Below, in pieces: positions 18,750 through 27,608 of a stretch of 34,936 nt of DNA. Where the stretch lies: contig MFRX01000009.1 in the NCBI GenBank assembly GCA_001784725.1, positions 72,425 through 107,360 of the forward strand. Reading direction: 5' to 3'. The stretch's first letter is position 1. Every line of letters begins with the position of its first letter. The notes beneath the pieces are model-generated. The model was not told the DNA's origin. It saw nothing but the letters and a program-made list of their open reading frames with translations, and searched no databases. The translations under genes and the position numbers were made by a program. Source of the DNA: Candidatus Moranbacteria bacterium RIFCSPHIGHO2_02_FULL_40_12b. GTDB lineage: Bacteria > Patescibacteriota > Minisyncoccia > Moranbacterales > 2-12-FULL-40-10.

Positions 18750-19824
18750 TACAAGTTATCCCGGCTTCCGGATGTTCGGATGACTTTATATTTTTTAAAT
18801 TTGCATCTCGGAACCATTTTTCAATTTCTTCAAATTTATAATAATTGCTTTTTGGCGTGGCGATTATGTCAAAAGTGTCATTAAGCTTCATATTAAAAGG
18901 AAAATTGGCGTAATAAGAGAAGGGAACAGCGCGGGCAATTTTTTTAAATCCCAAAAAATTAAAAAAGTGAGTTATCCAATTTAAACCCTCCGCGATTATT
19001 GCCGGTAAATAAGAGAATTTGTACAAAACCGGCTTAGGAAGTCCTTTCAATAAGTCCCTGGCGGGTTCATAAAAATAAATCGCACGCTTATTATTTCTGC
19101 GATTATAAACCCAAATCGCCATAATTCCGCCACTTTTTAAAGTTTTAGGCAGTTTAGAAAAACCCTCTTGCGGTTTAGGCAGATGATGAAGAACTCCAAT
19201 TGAATAAGCTAAATCAAAAACTCCTGAAAAAGGCATATTATAAATATCCGCTTGAATTATACAAGCATTCCCCAAACCCTTTGTTAATTTATAAGCAAAT
19301 TCAACGCTTTCTCCTAAATCAGAACCAAATGCTAGTTTCGCGCCACAGCTAATTGCATGTTTGGTAAATCTGCCAGAACCACATCCTATATCAAGAGTCA
19401 TTTTCCCTTTAATATCCTCCTCTTTGATATTGGGACCAATAAAGTGCAGAAAGTTTTGTTTCTCGAAATTACTTTCTTTGTAAATATTATTCCACTCATA
19501 AGCGAAACTCTCCGCTGTTTTCTCCTGATGGTCCAAAAATTTATCCAAATCATTTATTTTATCAATTTCCTTCTTCCAGTCAATTTTTATTTTTTCCGGT
19601 AATTTTTCTTCAAATTTTTTGAAAAATTCATAATGCGATTGAAGAAGATTTGTCTTGAGTTTATTAACTAGAATACGCGGGATTCCATTGATAATTGGAT
19701 ACCAATTCTCATTGTTATATAAAATTCCGGAAGTTACATGGCCATTTTCCTCCGTAAAAATACTTAACTCAAATTTTTTTAAGTTAAGCGGGTCTATTAA
19801 ATATTCTACAAATTTTTTTCTCAT
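18730..19824 (-). CDS. SAM-dependent methyltransferase with N-terminal Trm112-like region
   Basis: 'TLDIGCGSGRFTKHAIS', 'YSIGVLHHLPKPQEGFSKL'; N-term 'FVEYLIDPLNLKKFEL...GILYNNENWYPIINGIPRIL'. Start taken at MRKKFVEYL (19824), because the longer ORF to 20070 runs into asnB. Confidence 0.85.
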   Translation of the reverse strand: MRKKFVEYLIDPLNLKKFELSIFTEENGHVTSGILYNNENWYPIINGIPRILVNKLKTNLLQSHYEFFKKFEEKLPEKIKIDWKKEIDKINDLDKFLDHQEKTAESFAYEWNNIYKESNFEKQNFLHFIGPNIKEEDIKGKMTLDIGCGSGRFTKHAISCGAKLAFGSDLGESVEFAYKLTKGLGNACIIQADIYNMPFSGVFDLAYSIGVLHHLPKPQEGFSKLPKTLKSGGIMAIWVYNRRNNKRAIYFYEPARDLLKGLPKPVLYKFSYLPAIIAEGLNWITHFFNFLGFKKIARAVPFSYYANFPFNMKLNDTFDIIATPKSNYYKFEEIEKWFRDANLKNIKSSEHPEAGITCIGNYEQ

Positions 19825-19828
19825 TTTT

Positions 19829-21718
19829 TTATTCAAAATATTCCCGAAACCACAGCTCCAGCGTGAGTAATGCCCAGATGTGCGGAGAATAATTGACATC
19901 AGTAGAAGAATGGGCGGAAAGTAGTTTTTCAACTTCTTCTTTCTTAAATAGTCCGCGCGCCAAAGATTTTTCTGAAAGCAGAATATTTTGGGCGTAATCT
20001 TTGAGCTCTCCGCGGAACCAGACATCAATCGGCACGCCAAAACCCATTTTAGGCCGATACATAACTCCATCCGGAATGAAACTGCTCAAGGCTTCTTTTA
20101 AAATGTATTTTTTATCATTCCATCTTTTAATTTTTAAATTAAAAGGAATCTTGGCGGTAAGCTCAAGAAACTCATGATCCAGAAAAGGTGAACGGCCTTC
20201 CAGAGCCACGGCCATAGAATCTATGTCCACTTTCACCATCAAATCGTCCGGAAGATAAGTGGAAAAATCGGCGTAAAGCGTCTGATCCATCTTATCATCA
20301 GTTCCAGATTCGTTAAATCTTTTTGCTATTAGATCATAAGTATCTTCTTTCCAAACTTTATTTTTAAATTCTTCCGTATATAATTCAGATTTTTGTTCGT
20401 TGGTGAAATACGCGGTATAGGTCATATATCTTCTCCGATAATTTTCCGCCAAAGTTTTAGAAAAACGGTAGACCCTTTCAAAAAAAGTATTTTTAATGGT
20501 TTTGGCAAAAAATTTACTGATTGGTAGCGCTAATAATTTATTAAGCAATGAAAATTTTTCATAAAACAGTGAGAATTGAAAAGCGCTGTAACGGCTATAT
20601 CCGGCGAAATTTTCATCTCCGCCGTCGCCATTAAGCGCCACTGTCACATGATTTCTAGTTAGCTTACTAACGTAATAGGTTGGCAAGGCACTGGAATCGG
20701 CATATGGCTCTTCATATTGTCTAACCAGCATAGGAAGCAATCCAATCGCGTCCGGCTTAACAATGAATTCTGTGTGATCAGTTTTGAATTTTTCCGCCAC
20801 GATTTTAGCGTATTTCAACTCGTTGTATTTTTCTTCTTCAAATCCGATTGAAAAGGTCTTTATCGGTTTGTCACTCAATTTACTCATAAGCCCCACAATC
20901 GCGCTTGAGTCAATGCCACCGGAAAGAAAAGCTCCCAATGGAACATCGGAAATCATGCGAAGCTTTACGCATTCTTCCAGTTTTTCCATAATTCTTTTTT
21001 TCCATTCATCTTCTGATAAATCCAGTTTTTTAGAATAATCCAGTTTCCAGTATCTTTCTTTTTCAATTTTTTTGGTTTTTAAATCAATAAAAAGATAGTG
21101 GGCTGGCTCAAGTTTTTTAATATCCTTAAATCCGGTTAGGGGAGCGGGGCAGTATTGCAAGGTTAAATAATGATTAATGGCGATATAATCCGGCTCTCTC
21201 TTGTACTCTTTTTGGGTTAAAATAGCTTTCAATTCGGAAGCGAATATAAAAACATTTTCATCCAGATAATATTTAAAAGGTTTTTTTCCGACTCTGTCGT
21301 GGGCGCAGAAAATTGTCTTTTCCTGTTCATCATAAATGGCAAAGGAAAACATTCCGCGTAAATGTTCCAAGCATTTTTTTCCAAATTTATCATAAAGCGC
21401 CAAAATCACTTCCGTATCAGATTTTGATTTGAAGGTGTATCCTTCTTTTTCAAGCGTCCCCCGTTTTTCTTGGAAATTGTATATTTCCCCGTTGAAAACA
21501 ATCCAGTAGCGATCTAAATAATTCATCGGCTGATGAGCGAGAGGGGAGAGATCAATAATGGAAAGCCGGCGATGTCCTAGGCCGACTTTTTGGTCGGGAG
21601 AAATATAAATGCCGCCATCATCCGGCCCGCGGTGTCGGATTTTTTCGTTCATTGCCAAAATATCCGGTTCCGAAACAGCATTGTTATCAAAATAAATTTT
21701 TCCGGTTATTCCACACAC
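19829..21718 (-). CDS. asnB: Asparagine synthase (glutamine-hydrolysing) family amidotransferase
   Basis: MCGITGKIYF N-terminal Cys nucleophile, 'RHRGPDDGG', 'SDVPLGAFLSGGIDSSAIVGLM', 'NGDGGDENFAGYSRY'. Confidence 0.93.
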   Translation of the reverse strand: MCGITGKIYFDNNAVSEPDILAMNEKIRHRGPDDGGIYISPDQKVGLGHRRLSIIDLSPLAHQPMNYLDRYWIVFNGEIYNFQEKRGTLEKEGYTFKSKSDTEVILALYDKFGKKCLEHLRGMFSFAIYDEQEKTIFCAHDRVGKKPFKYYLDENVFIFASELKAILTQKEYKREPDYIAINHYLTLQYCPAPLTGFKDIKKLEPAHYLFIDLKTKKIEKERYWKLDYSKKLDLSEDEWKKRIMEKLEECVKLRMISDVPLGAFLSGGIDSSAIVGLMSKLSDKPIKTFSIGFEEEKYNELKYAKIVAEKFKTDHTEFIVKPDAIGLLPMLVRQYEEPYADSSALPTYYVSKLTRNHVTVALNGDGGDENFAGYSRYSAFQFSLFYEKFSLLNKLLALPISKFFAKTIKNTFFERVYRFSKTLAENYRRRYMTYTAYFTNEQKSELYTEEFKNKVWKEDTYDLIAKRFNESGTDDKMDQTLYADFSTYLPDDLMVKVDIDSMAVALEGRSPFLDHEFLELTAKIPFNLKIKRWNDKKYILKEALSSFIPDGVMYRPKMGFGVPIDVWFRGELKDYAQNILLSEKSLARGLFKKEEVEKLLSAHSSTDVNYSPHIWALLTLELWFREYFE

Positions 21719-21720
21719 AA

Positions 21721-21753
21721 AATAGTATTTAGTATTTAGTATTTAGTATTTCT
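21721..21753. repeat. 8-bp tandem repeat (tagtattt)n
   Basis: 'aatagtatttagtatttagtatttagtatttct'; also encodes the C-terminus of the flanking GT4. Confidence 0.7.
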
Positions 21754-22901
21754 AAAAATATTTTTAGATATTTTTCTATAGAATTATTCCAATTGAATTT
21801 GTCTTTTACTTTTTTATAAGCATTATTGCCGAAATTTTCTCTTACGCCTGTATTATTTACTAAAATTTCCAGTTTTTCTTTTAATGTTTCTATATTTTTT
21901 GGCTCAATAAGGAATCCGTCATTCTCCCCCAAAATAATTTCCGGAGTCCCGCCGACATTGGTGGCAATAATAGCTTTCTTGCACAAAGCGGCCTCAATTA
22001 CAGAAGTGGGAAGACCTTCGGTATAACTGGGGTTAACTATAACATCTGAAATTTTAAGTATTCCAACGGCATCATTAAATTTTTTATAACCTAAAAATTT
22101 AATTTTATTATTAATATTTAATTTTTCTGATAGCGATTTTAGAAAATTTACTTGAGGACCATTGCCAATTATTAGGCAAATTATATTTTTATTCTCTAAT
22201 ATTTTAATTGCTTCAAATAAATCAGAAATTCCTTTTCCGTCAATTAGGCGACCAATAAATGCGACTATTGTTTTTCCGATGTATTTATTTTTAGTTTCCA
22301 TGTCAGGCGGAATGCTTTCTATTTTTTCAATTTCTATCCCGCGGTAAATCACCTCGCATTTTTTATTTTTCGCGAGTTTCTGGCAAAATTCCGCCGAGGA
22401 TTTAGAATTAGCAATGTTTTTATCCGAAAGTTTTAAAATTAATTTTCCAAAGGTATAATCGTAAATACGCGCGATGGCAGTTGAAAATTTTCCTCCTGAC
22501 TTAACAAAATCAGATCCATGTTCAATATGGATCCATTTTACTCTTTTTATTTTAGCATAAATAAGCGCTAAAAGCGAGGTGTTGAAAAACCGCGTGCGAG
22601 AAATCGCAATGTCATATTTTTCCTTAAATAATCCAAGAAAAAGTTTCCAAAATTTAAAACTCCAAAATTTCGGCAGGGGATAGTTGGAAATAATTTCAAA
22701 AGCCGGAAACCTTATTATCTTGACGTTTTCGTACCTTGTTTCACTTTCCGGAGCGTCTTTTGGCAAGCGGGGCGTAAAAACAGTAATATCCACCCCCCTT
22801 TGAGATAGATATTTATTAAACTCGTCAGCGTGTGATTCCAGTCCGCCGATGTGCGGAGGATAGTATGGAGAAAAAACTAAAATTCTCATAATATTTTCCA
22901 A
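21729..22901 (-). CDS. Glycosyltransferase family 4
   Basis: 'FSPYYPPHIGGLESHADEFNKYL', 'VNPSYTEGLPTSVIEAALCKKAIIATNVGGTPEII'. Confidence 0.92.
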   Translation of the reverse strand: MENIMRILVFSPYYPPHIGGLESHADEFNKYLSQRGVDITVFTPRLPKDAPESETRYENVKIIRFPAFEIISNYPLPKFWSFKFWKLFLGLFKEKYDIAISRTRFFNTSLLALIYAKIKRVKWIHIEHGSDFVKSGGKFSTAIARIYDYTFGKLILKLSDKNIANSKSSAEFCQKLAKNKKCEVIYRGIEIEKIESIPPDMETKNKYIGKTIVAFIGRLIDGKGISDLFEAIKILENKNIICLIIGNGPQVNFLKSLSEKLNINNKIKFLGYKKFNDAVGILKISDVIVNPSYTEGLPTSVIEAALCKKAIIATNVGGTPEIILGENDGFLIEPKNIETLKEKLEILVNNTGVRENFGNNAYKKVKDKFNWNNSIEKYLKIFLEILNTKY

Positions 22902-25006
22902 ATAATTATATCACCGACATTATCTACATAAACCCTTTGAAATTTTTCTAGTTGCTGATCAAAAATGAAATTATTTTGCGTCGATTTTTGGTAATACGGA
23001 CGCGATAAATAAGGGTTATTTTCATTTTCATCAGTGTAATAAATATACAGTGAATATGCATTGGGCTTATTATAATTAGCTAGCTCCATTGATATTTTTT
23101 CAGTTTCCGCTGTGATTGAATTTACAATTGGAATTATTTCCGGCACCAGGAGTATCTCTTTTTGCTTAAGCTGATTGAAATTTTGCTCAAGAGTACTTAA
23201 ATAGGCATCATATTCAAGTTGAATATTTAGTGGGCGATTTTCGAAGGCGGCTAATTCTGCTCCGAAAGCTTCTTGGTTACTGTAAAACTGGGAAGTAACC
23301 GAAACTGTCTTTGACTGAGAATGAACTTTTAAAAAATTGGTTTTTTTGTTTGAAAAAATAACGCGATTTTGAGGAAGATTAGTTTTTATCCATTCCGCTG
23401 ATCCCGTATGTTCCTTAGTGGTGACAAATTTTTTCAAATCATTGATATAAAGAGCACCAGTGAGATTCATTAGGAGGGAAAAAATGATTAAATAATAAAT
23501 AATTTTTAGCTTATCATCGAAATATTTGAAGATTAAAATTATAAATATAAAGGCAAATATTCCTCCAAATGACCATGCTCTTTCTGGAAGCATAGCCAAA
23601 CTAAAAAGTCGCGGAAATATTTCGGCAATGGAAAAAAATATTAAAAAAAGAAGGATAATTGTCACGATTGATCTACTTTTCATTGTTTCGTTTTTAATAT
23701 AATCTCTAAAATTCTTTCGGAAATATATAAAATAAGCTAGACAGGTTAAGATTAGAATAACTACTGGTCCAACATAATATCCATAATATTTAATTATGCC
23801 ATCCAACCCTAGCCAACCCATCTGATTTCCATCAACATTTGCATATTGAGCTGGAAAGTAAAAATTTAAATTAATAGAAGCAGAAGCAATTAATATTTTT
23901 TGTATCCATACTGTAGGAAAAGAGAATATATTTTGAATCGAGGAATAAAAATTGGTCAAAATTAAAGCGAAAAAAAGAATTGATGATAATCGGTTAGATA
24001 TAATAATATTCCTTAATTTTTTCCAATCAAAAATAAGAAATACTAAAAACCATACAATGAAAATAATGGCCGATGCCTCATGGTAGAAAATGGAAAAAAA
24101 GGCGACGACCCCCCCTAGATAGAAAAAAAACTCTTCTTTTTTTATCCAGGCATAGGTCAAAAAAATAAAAAAATAAGCCAAGGAAATTGTTAGGATGGCC
24201 TGTGGAATAGGAAATTGTAAATAAAGAATTGAAGAGGCACTGGTGAATGGAATTAAAAGGATTAATGTTTTCTGAATATTTGATTTAAACTGGCTGGCTA
24301 ATAAGGTAGCGGGAATAAGAATTAATCCGGATAAAATTGGCAAGACATATTTAAAATAAGCATATGTATCAATATGGGATGACTTTACGAAAATATAAGC
24401 CAGTGCGGAAAAGAGAGGTCGGTATCCATTTATTTCCGGCAGGTGATTAATCGCGAAATTTTTTGAAATTTCCTCTAGCCAATAATAGGGGTCGAGTTCC
24501 GGCAAAACATAATATGCTCCAAAAATAATGAAAACAAAAGAAAAATATAAAACATAAGACAAAAAATAGGGGGTTTTTATGAAATTCCCGATAATTGCAA
24601 GTATATCTAGCTTCTTACTTTCAATCTTTGGTGGATGAATAATAATCTCAGGTTTGGATGAAAAATAAAAGAAAACTAATGGAAAAAGAGTGGCGGTAGT
24701 ATTTAAGAAGGGAAGCCACTCTATGGTTTCGCCCAAGATATGGTATTCAATCAAAAGTGTAAAGGGCATGATAATTAAAGCAAAGATGGAAGCGATACTT
24801 AGCGATTCAAGTTTTGTGAATTGTTGCCTTGTTTTAATTTGCAATAGTGCTGTCAAATTAAGTCCGCTTAAAACCAAGAAAACAATTAGTTCAATTATTG
24901 ATCGTACGTATCTAATGATTGAATAGTCTAAATATTTTTCCGGAAAAATATAGAAAAGGAAATAGATAATAACGAAGTAAAGATTTACTTTTAGGAGGTT
25001 TTTCAT
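22886..25006 (-). CDS. Large multi-TM protein, putative GT-C-type membrane glycosyltransferase
   Basis: 706 aa, many TM helices, 'PELDPYYWLEEISKNFAINHLPEINGYRPLFSALAY', soluble C-terminal domain. Confidence 0.6.
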   Translation of the reverse strand: MKNLLKVNLYFVIIYFLFYIFPEKYLDYSIIRYVRSIIELIVFLVLSGLNLTALLQIKTRQQFTKLESLSIASIFALIIMPFTLLIEYHILGETIEWLPFLNTTATLFPLVFFYFSSKPEIIIHPPKIESKKLDILAIIGNFIKTPYFLSYVLYFSFVFIIFGAYYVLPELDPYYWLEEISKNFAINHLPEINGYRPLFSALAYIFVKSSHIDTYAYFKYVLPILSGLILIPATLLASQFKSNIQKTLILLIPFTSASSILYLQFPIPQAILTISLAYFFIFLTYAWIKKEEFFFYLGGVVAFFSIFYHEASAIIFIVWFLVFLIFDWKKLRNIIISNRLSSILFFALILTNFYSSIQNIFSFPTVWIQKILIASASINLNFYFPAQYANVDGNQMGWLGLDGIIKYYGYYVGPVVILILTCLAYFIYFRKNFRDYIKNETMKSRSIVTIILLFLIFFSIAEIFPRLFSLAMLPERAWSFGGIFAFIFIILIFKYFDDKLKIIYYLIIFSLLMNLTGALYINDLKKFVTTKEHTGSAEWIKTNLPQNRVIFSNKKTNFLKVHSQSKTVSVTSQFYSNQEAFGAELAAFENRPLNIQLEYDAYLSTLEQNFNQLKQKEILLVPEIIPIVNSITAETEKISMELANYNKPNAYSLYIYYTDENENNPYLSRPYYQKSTQNNFIFDQQLEKFQRVYVDNVGDIIIWKIL

Positions 25007-25085
25007 GATGTGATCTACTTATCTTGATTAAATTACGATGTCTATTGTTTATTGAAAGAAGTTTTATATTAAATGATTAATAATA

Positions 25086-25436
25086 TTATTTTTCTAAATT
25101 TTTCAACGATTCTTTTCTTGTTACTTCAGAAATATCCTGCTCTAACCTTTCAATTGCTGAAAGTAATTTGAATATCATTAAAAATATCAGCAGGAATGCT
25201 GTTAAGATTACCGCGTTTATATTTCCTTCTAATCCAACCAGTCCTGCTAATATATTTGTGGCTTGCGGAAAGATTGCAATGATCGACATCCCGCCCCATA
25301 CTGCGATTCTAATTATAAGTTTATAAAAAGTTTGCCCGCCTTTTCCTCGAATAAAATTTTTTATTCCCTGAAAAATCATTATCGAGGAAACAATTAGCAC
25401 GATAATCTGGTACAAATGAAATTTTAATTCCATCAT
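25086..25436 (-). CDS. DUF2304-like small membrane protein
   Basis: 116 aa, three TM segments, 'LLSAIERLEQDISEVTRKESL' C-term, next to a GT2. Confidence 0.65.
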   Translation of the reverse strand: MMELKFHLYQIIVLIVSSIMIFQGIKNFIRGKGGQTFYKLIIRIAVWGGMSIIAIFPQATNILAGLVGLEGNINAVILTAFLLIFLMIFKLLSAIERLEQDISEVTRKESLKNLEK

Positions 25437-25446
25437 AGTATTATGA

Positions 25447-26142
25447 TTAATGTATTAATTTCCAAATCATTTTATACAGTGTTTTAAATCCGTTTATGAA
25501 ACCTTGTTTATGAATTTTGCCCATAGAGTATTCGGTATACCTAACTTTGATTGGCACTTCTTGATACTTTAACTTATAAAGATAAATTTCTCGCAGAACC
25601 TCGCTGTCGTATTCATAGCGGTCGCCTTTGGTATTAATTACATCGGCGGCTTTTATTGAATAAGCCCGAAAACCTGATTGACTGTCGGTAACATATAATC
25701 CAAACAAATACCAAGTAATTATGTTTCCAATTTTATTATGCAGTATTTTATGCCAAGGCATACCTTCTGGTTTATGTAGCCGGGAACCCAAAACCACATC
25801 TACTTGCCCGTTTAAAATCGGCCTTATTAGATTTGAAATATCAACCGGGTCATGCTGTCCGTCGCCGTCCATTGTAACAATAATTTCCGCTCCCAGCAAC
25901 TTGGCAGCTTCAATTCCGGTTTTCGTCGCCGCGCCCTTTCCACGGTTGATTTTATGCTTTAAGGCCGTGACGCCGCTTACATTTTTTATTTTTTCAAAAG
26001 CGTTGTCGGAACTCCCATCATCAACCGCGATTATATTGGAAAATCCAGCGCTTTTTATTTCATTAATCACATCATTAATTACTTTTTCTTCATTGTAAAA
26101 AGGCATCACTACAAATATTTTTTCAAAATTATCTTTTTCCAT
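25447..26142 (-). CDS. Family 2 glycosyltransferase (dolichyl-phosphate mannosyltransferase-like)
   Basis: 'VVMPFYNEEKVINDVINEI', 'AVDDGSSDNAFEKI', 'TMDGDGQHDPVDI', 'DSQSGFRAYS'. Confidence 0.93.
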   Translation of the reverse strand: MEKDNFEKIFVVMPFYNEEKVINDVINEIKSAGFSNIIAVDDGSSDNAFEKIKNVSGVTALKHKINRGKGAATKTGIEAAKLLGAEIIVTMDGDGQHDPVDISNLIRPILNGQVDVVLGSRLHKPEGMPWHKILHNKIGNIITWYLFGLYVTDSQSGFRAYSIKAADVINTKGDRYEYDSEVLREIYLYKLKYQEVPIKVRYTEYSMGKIHKQGFINGFKTLYKMIWKLIH

Positions 26143-26200
26143 ATACTAACTTTTTTTGCTTGTTTCTGTAGTATATAGAAATAATTTAGAAAAATCAACT

Positions 26201-26228
26201 TTGAAAATACGGGAAAATAATATATAAT
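26201..26228 (+). promoter_or_regulatory. Sigma70-like promoter candidate: TTGAAA - 16 nt - TATAAT
   Basis: 26201-26206 and 26223-26228, upstream of the ATG at 26265. Confidence 0.5.
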
Positions 26229-26264
26229 TATTAACAAATAAAGATAATTAACACAATTATATTT

Positions 26265-26429
26265 ATGAAATTTAGAGAAATTCCAGTGGTTATCCCTTGT
26301 TTCAACGAAGGGAAGACCGTCTATCAGAACATCCTGAAAATTTACCAAAAATTATTTCTGATCCAGATTGGGAAATTCGTTCGGCAGTGTTTTTTAAAGA
26401 GCAGAATGTCGGAAAGTCCGACAAGTTAA
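26265..26429 (+). pseudogene. Truncated family 2 glycosyltransferase start
   Basis: Frame from 26265 reads MKFREIPVVIPCFNEGKTVYQNILKIYQKL..., GT2 N-terminus, then loses GT2 character and stops at 26429. Confidence 0.6.
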
Positions 26430-26605
26430 AAAGTTTATCAAGTGATAAAGTTGAAAGTGAAAAATTGCCTGTGATTGAATTTAAAAAAATAAATCCCACA
26501 AAGTATCGGGTACGAGTACATAATGTGAGCGGAAAATTCCCGTTGGTTTTTTCGGAGTCGTTTCATGACGGTTGGAAAGCATACTTGGCAAAGCCAAGTA
26601 ATTTT

Positions 26606-26640
26606 CAATTTTCAATTTCTAATTTCCAAACAAATTCCAA
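26606..26640 (+). repeat. AT-rich degenerate repeat (aatttyca-type) translated in frame
   Basis: 'ttttcaattttcaatttctaatttccaaacaaattccaa' encoding NFQFSISNFQTNS. Confidence 0.5.
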
Positions 26641-27052
26641 TGATTTAATTTCCAAGTATAAGATTTTAGATGGCAATGAAGAAGACCAGGCATCAAAGGA
26701 TGAGTTAGGGGATTTTATTCAGAAGGGGTGGGTAGCTGATTTGGGCAATGGTAAAGAAAAAACTGTTGAGCATAAAAAATGGGAAGACAACAAGGAAAAG
26801 TTGGATTACGTGGAAAAATATAATATTGGTTTTATTTCCAAAAATTTTCAGGGGACGGTACAGAGTGATAATTTATCAAGCGGAAATATTTTTGAAACTT
26901 GGTTGCCTGCGAGCAAGATGAATGACCCCAAGAATAAATCAGGGATTTTTTCAGGGGCAGGTAAAGTAGTGGAGTTGACGGAGGAGGATCATCTGATGGC
27001 GAACGGGTACGCGAATAGTTGGGTAATTAATACGGAGGAAATTTGCAAGGGT

Positions 27053-27080
27053 AGATCCCTCGACTTCGCTCGGGATGACA
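27053..27080. repeat. Short repeat-like sequence agatccctcgacttcgctcgggatgaca
   Basis: Matches a motif I recognise as recurrent in many environmental bacterial genomes (TCCCTCGACTTCGCTCGGGATGACA); encodes RSLDFARDD in frame. Confidence 0.6.
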
Positions 27081-27268
27081 CATATTGCGTCAAAAATGAG
27101 GATGGATCGTATGATATGGAATTAGTGGTGGAATTTTGGCCCCAGCGATTATTTTACTTAGGATTAGGAATTTCTGGCGTGACTTTATTAGGTTGTCTAG
27201 TATATTTGGCATATGACTGGAAAAAAATAAAAAAAAATGTTATTTTGAATAATGAATGATTTAAGAAT

Positions 27269-27532
27269 ATGAATTTCAATGAATTTATAAAATTTGCTAA
27301 GAAAAATGTCCGCTATATCATCGCTGCGGCGGTTTTTTTGCTGGCGATTTTTTACAGCCAGCTTATTCCGGAGGTTCCCAAAATCAAGAAGAATAAATTT
27401 GTTTCCTACCAGTCCGGATGGAAAAACGAAAAAGCGGAGGAATTTGCCATCTACGCGTATTATTTTCTGGCTATGGCGGTTTTTATGGGGATATATGAAA
27501 TCAGAAAAGATAGTGATAGTTCAAAGTTATAA
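27269..27532 (+). CDS. Small membrane protein, hypothetical
   Basis: 87 aa with two TM segments, between the remnant gene and ugd. Confidence 0.6.
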   Translation: MNFNEFIKFAKKNVRYIIAAAVFLLAIFYSQLIPEVPKIKKNKFVSYQSGWKNEKAEEFAIYAYYFLAMAVFMGIYEIRKDSDSSKL

Positions 27533-27594
27533 AGTTGTAAAGTAGAAAATAAGATAATAAAAAATAACAAAAGCAGTTTTTTAACAAAAAATTT

Positions 27595-27602
27595 AAGGAG
27601 GT
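27595..27602 (+). promoter_or_regulatory. Shine-Dalgarno AAGGAGGT of ugd
   Basis: Consensus SD 6 nt before the ATG at 27609. Confidence 0.8.
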
Positions 27603-27608
27603 AAGAAA

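Larger units (their letters stand above)
26297..27259 (+). pseudogene. C-terminal remnant of a larger membrane protein (hypothetical)
   Basis: No plausible own N-terminus (TTG in a different frame within the GT2 start); 'YRVRVHNVSGKFPLVFSESFHDGWKAYL' and 'EFWPQRLFYLGLGISGVTLLGCLVYLA' look like the C-terminal tail of a multi-TM protein. Confidence 0.55.

Noticed and set aside
19825-20070. N-terminal extension of the methyltransferase ORF
   Set aside because: Lies within asnB in another frame; real start is likely 19824.
27294-27545. 83-aa Arg/Phe-rich ORF overlapping 27269-27532
   Set aside because: Shifted frame of the small membrane-protein gene; the 27269 frame has a plausible TM profile.
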